From: Yoonia sp.
GTDB taxonomy: Bacteria; Pseudomonadota; Alphaproteobacteria; Rhodobacterales; Rhodobacteraceae
NCBI RefSeq assembly: GCF_017854565.1
Contig: NZ_JAFMHJ010000003.1
Location: 1 to 64,000, forward strand
Direction of reading: 5' to 3'
Length of the DNA: 64,000 bases
Position numbers and translations under genes: made by a program. Positions 61,896 to 64,000 of the stretch are shown here, piece after piece. Position 1 is the stretch's first letter, and the number at the start of each line of letters is the position of its first letter. Under the pieces are notes generated by a model. That model ran no database searches and was not told the origin of the DNA. It was given only the letters and a program-made list of their open reading frames with translations.

Positions 61896-62735
61896 ATGCG
61901 TGCAGTTTTTGGATTGGTTCTGCTGATTGGCATGGGGCTGGCAGGGTTTGCCGTCTTTATGGTCAAAGGCTACTTTGACGCGCAGGCAGTGCAGCTTGCG
62001 CAAGAGCAGCGGCGATCGGCAAATGCCATTGCGACCGTGGACTTATATGCACCCAAGCGCGACCTGACCTACGGCGAACTGCTGACCGTTGATGACGTTC
62101 AGCTGATCAAATACGCTAAGGAATTTCTACCAAAAGGGGCCTTTCAAACCCAAGAGGAACTGTTCCCCGCAGGCGTGGAAACTCCGCGTGTTGTTATTCT
62201 GCCGATGTCGATCAATGAACCGATCCTGATGACCAAAGTGACCGAACCCGGCGCCAGCCGTGGCTTGACCGCGCTTGTGGAGCCCGGAATGCGCGCCTTT
62301 CCGATTGAAGGCCGCGTCGCAACGGGCTTTGGCGTGCTGCGCCCCAACGACCGCATCGACGTCTACTGGACCGGTCGCCTGACGAACGGCAACGAGGTGA
62401 CGAACCTTCTGAAGTCCGGGCTGGAAATTATCGCCGTGACCGGCGATCAGGAATTTGCAGGCGGCCCGCAAAGCGTGGTCGTTCAGGTGACCCCGGAAGA
62501 AGTGGCCCTGCTGACACAGGCGACCAACAGCGGCGCATTGACGCTTTCACTTGTTGGTGCCGGCGACCTGACCAACGCCGCCCCGATCCAGATCGACAAC
62601 CAGCGGATCACCGGAGAGGTAGCAGAGGTCGTGGCCCCTGCCCCGGTCATCGAAGCCGAACCCGAAAGATGCTATCAAACGGTCCGGCGCGGCACAGCGA
62701 CCGAAGAGACCGAAGTTGATTGCAGCACGCAGTAA
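61896..62735 (+). CDS. cpaB: Flp pilus assembly protein CpaB
   Basis: One N-terminal helix (MRAVFGLVLLIGMGLAGFAV) is followed by a SAF domain near residues 48-110 and the CpaB block PGMRAFPIEGRVATGFGVLR PNDRIDVYWTG (two pieces). The protein is thought to sit in the periplasm and support the secretin. AAAGAGG lies before ATG 61896. cpaC follows after 214 bases, as in other tad loci. Confidence 0.93.
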   Translation: MRAVFGLVLLIGMGLAGFAVFMVKGYFDAQAVQLAQEQRRSANAIATVDLYAPKRDLTYGELLTVDDVQLIKYAKEFLPKGAFQTQEELFPAGVETPRVVILPMSINEPILMTKVTEPGASRGLTALVEPGMRAFPIEGRVATGFGVLRPNDRIDVYWTGRLTNGNEVTNLLKSGLEIIAVTGDQEFAGGPQSVVVQVTPEEVALLTQATNSGALTLSLVGAGDLTNAAPIQIDNQRITGEVAEVVAPAPVIEAEPERCYQTVRRGTATEETEVDCSTQ

Positions 62736-62949
62736 TTTTGCGCCCACTGCCACCCCGAATCAAACAGCGCCCGGTTTCCGCCGGGCGTTTGTGTTTGTGC
62801 GCTCGCAGCAAGAGTGTTGCGCGTTGTCCACATACGGTTCGTCGGACAACTCTTTGATTATTGCAATAAATGGGGAACTGACGCATGGTCGAAAAATCAG
62901 GGCATCTTAAGACCCAATAACGAGGCGTGATCGGAGAGGCAGGTCACTT

Positions 62950-64000
62950 ATGAACTATGACAGATTTATCAAAGCCGCACTTACAGGCTTGACGTTGTCG
63001 CTGGTAGCGGCACCGACATTGGCACCGGCAGAAACGTTGCGCGTCTTGCGCGGCGAGGCATCCAGTGCACTTAACGTTCCGATGAACCGGGCCGTCGTCG
63101 TGGAAAGCGATGTTCCGTTTACGGAACTTTCCATCGCAAACCCCGGCATTGCAGACATTTCTTCCCTGTCCGACCGCACGATCTATGTGCTGGGCAAGGA
63201 ACCAGGTCGCACCACACTGACCCTCTTGGGCACAGACGGGCGCCTGATCACCAATGTTGAGGTTCATGTCTCTCCTGATATGGCCGAATTCAAGGAACGC
63301 CTGACGCAGATCCTGCCCGGCGAAAACATCGAAGTGCGCACGGCCAACGACGGCATCGTACTTTCGGGCACAGTCAGCTCAATCGCGCGGCTTGATCGCG
63401 CCATGGAACTGGCGCAGCGTTATGCGCCTGATCGGGTGTCTAACCTGATGAGCGTTGGCGGCACCCAGCAGGTCATGCTGAAAGTGCGGTTTGCCGAAAT
63501 GCAGCGGTCAGTCAGCAAATCGCTGTCATCGTCGCTGGCTTTGTCCGGCACGGCGCTGGACGGCGATCTTGGGATTACGTCAGGCACCAACACAACCGTT
63601 GGCAATGGCGGCATCACCAGTTCCTTGGGTGGCAATGTACCGGGTTTGAACGAAAACAACGGTGCGTTCCTGTTCGGCTTCAACGCAGGCGGCCTCGAAG
63701 TTGGCATTCTGCTCGAAGCACTTGAATCGCGCGGCGTCGTGCGCACTCTGGCAGAGCCAAACCTGACAGCCCTCAGCGGTCAGGAAGCAACGTTTCTTGC
63801 CGGTGGCGAATATCCCGTTCCCGTCAGCAACTCTGATGGTGGCATCTCGGTCGAATACAAACCATTCGGCGTGGAGCTGAACTTTACACCGCGGGTCGTC
63901 GATGGTGACATCATCAATCTTGAGATGATCGCAGCCGTGTCGGCGATTGACCCGTCAAACAGCTTCTCGGCAAATGGCTTTCAGATTGATGCCTTCAGCC
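62950..64000 (+). CDS. cpaC: Flp pilus secretin CpaC/RcpA (3' end outside window)
   Basis: About 350 residues are visible. A signal peptide (TGLTLSLVAAPTLAPAETL) is followed by a pilus-secretin N-domain (MNRAVVVESDVPFTELSIAN), a BON domain (EVRTANDGIVLSGTVSSIAR) and the start of the secretin core (VGGTQQVMLKVRFAEMQRSV, then EPNLTALSGQEATFLAGGEY). It forms the outer-membrane pore. The gene runs off the right end; other tad genes should follow. Confidence 0.93.
   Translation, partial: MNYDRFIKAALTGLTLSLVAAPTLAPAETLRVLRGEASSALNVPMNRAVVVESDVPFTELSIANPGIADISSLSDRTIYVLGKEPGRTTLTLLGTDGRLITNVEVHVSPDMAEFKERLTQILPGENIEVRTANDGIVLSGTVSSIARLDRAMELAQRYAPDRVSNLMSVGGTQQVMLKVRFAEMQRSVSKSLSSSLALSGTALDGDLGITSGTNTTVGNGGITSSLGGNVPGLNENNGAFLFGFNAGGLEVGILLEALESRGVVRTLAEPNLTALSGQEATFLAGGEYPVPVSNSDGGISVEYKPFGVELNFTPRVVDGDIINLEMIAAVSAIDPSNSFSANGFQIDAFS

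Overview
The window looks like a chromosomal piece of a Rhodobacterales / Roseobacter-group alphaproteobacterium. This rests on gene content and order: ihfB-lapA-trpF-trpB, a ctaC-ctaB-ctaG-ctaE-surf1-thrC-M16 peptidase run, lysC-ptsP, twin Flp pilins before cpaB-cpaC, and the DUF2924/serine-recombinase cassette common in this order. Species cannot be told from the sequence alone. No rRNA, CRISPR array or complete insertion sequence was seen. One tRNA, Ser(GCU), is present.

1-9375 is accessory DNA, probably the right-hand part of an integrated element whose left end lies outside the window. A tightly coupled minus-strand block (1-3058) carries an AlpA-like regulator, three unknown proteins, a RecA-fold ATPase and a DUF669 protein, resembling phage recombination modules. 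Next come two unknown proteins (3235-5380, minus strand), divergent from a XRE repressor and an ImmA/IrrE metalloprotease (5538-6772). Two perfect-arm palindromes in the shared promoter are likely operators. The element ends with a coupled cassette: a small ORF, a DUF2924 protein, a large serine recombinase and a helix-turn-helix protein. 9376-12660 is a gene-poor border with an SDR enzyme, a Tat-type exported protein and the tRNA.

12675-20912 is mostly core genome: pth followed by a DUF2332 gene remnant, a serine hydrolase, DUF2237, a membrane LuxR-type regulator with two secreted polyaspartate PepSY-like proteins, trpB/trpF/lapA/ihfB, and a GerW (YtfJ) - DUF2953 operon in a lineage that does not sporulate. 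21080-28964 is a surface-sugar locus. It has neuA, neuB and neuC homologues for a CMP-activated nonulosonic acid, a GT25 transferase, a pyruvyltransferase-like protein, and two tandem GT30 (Kdo-transferase-family) genes.

28961-44763 holds modABC, a histone-deacetylase-fold amidohydrolase, NUDIX, DUF1178, SDR, lysC, ptsP, EcsC, GNAT, flavin reductase, a damaged SulP transporter, mtnP, apt and a GlcD-type oxidase. 44833-52314 is a minus-strand respiratory and housekeeping run containing the aa3 oxidase genes. 52486-60587 holds tldD, dprA, topA, the scoA/scoB CoA-transferase with a small ORF between the subunits, and a lytic transglycosylase. From 60941 a tad (Flp pilus) locus begins and runs off the right edge inside cpaC.

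The best candidates for something undescribed are the unknown gene pair under XRE/ImmA control, the recombinase cassette with its accessory ORFs, and the pairing of a nonulosonate pathway with a divergent GT30 transferase.
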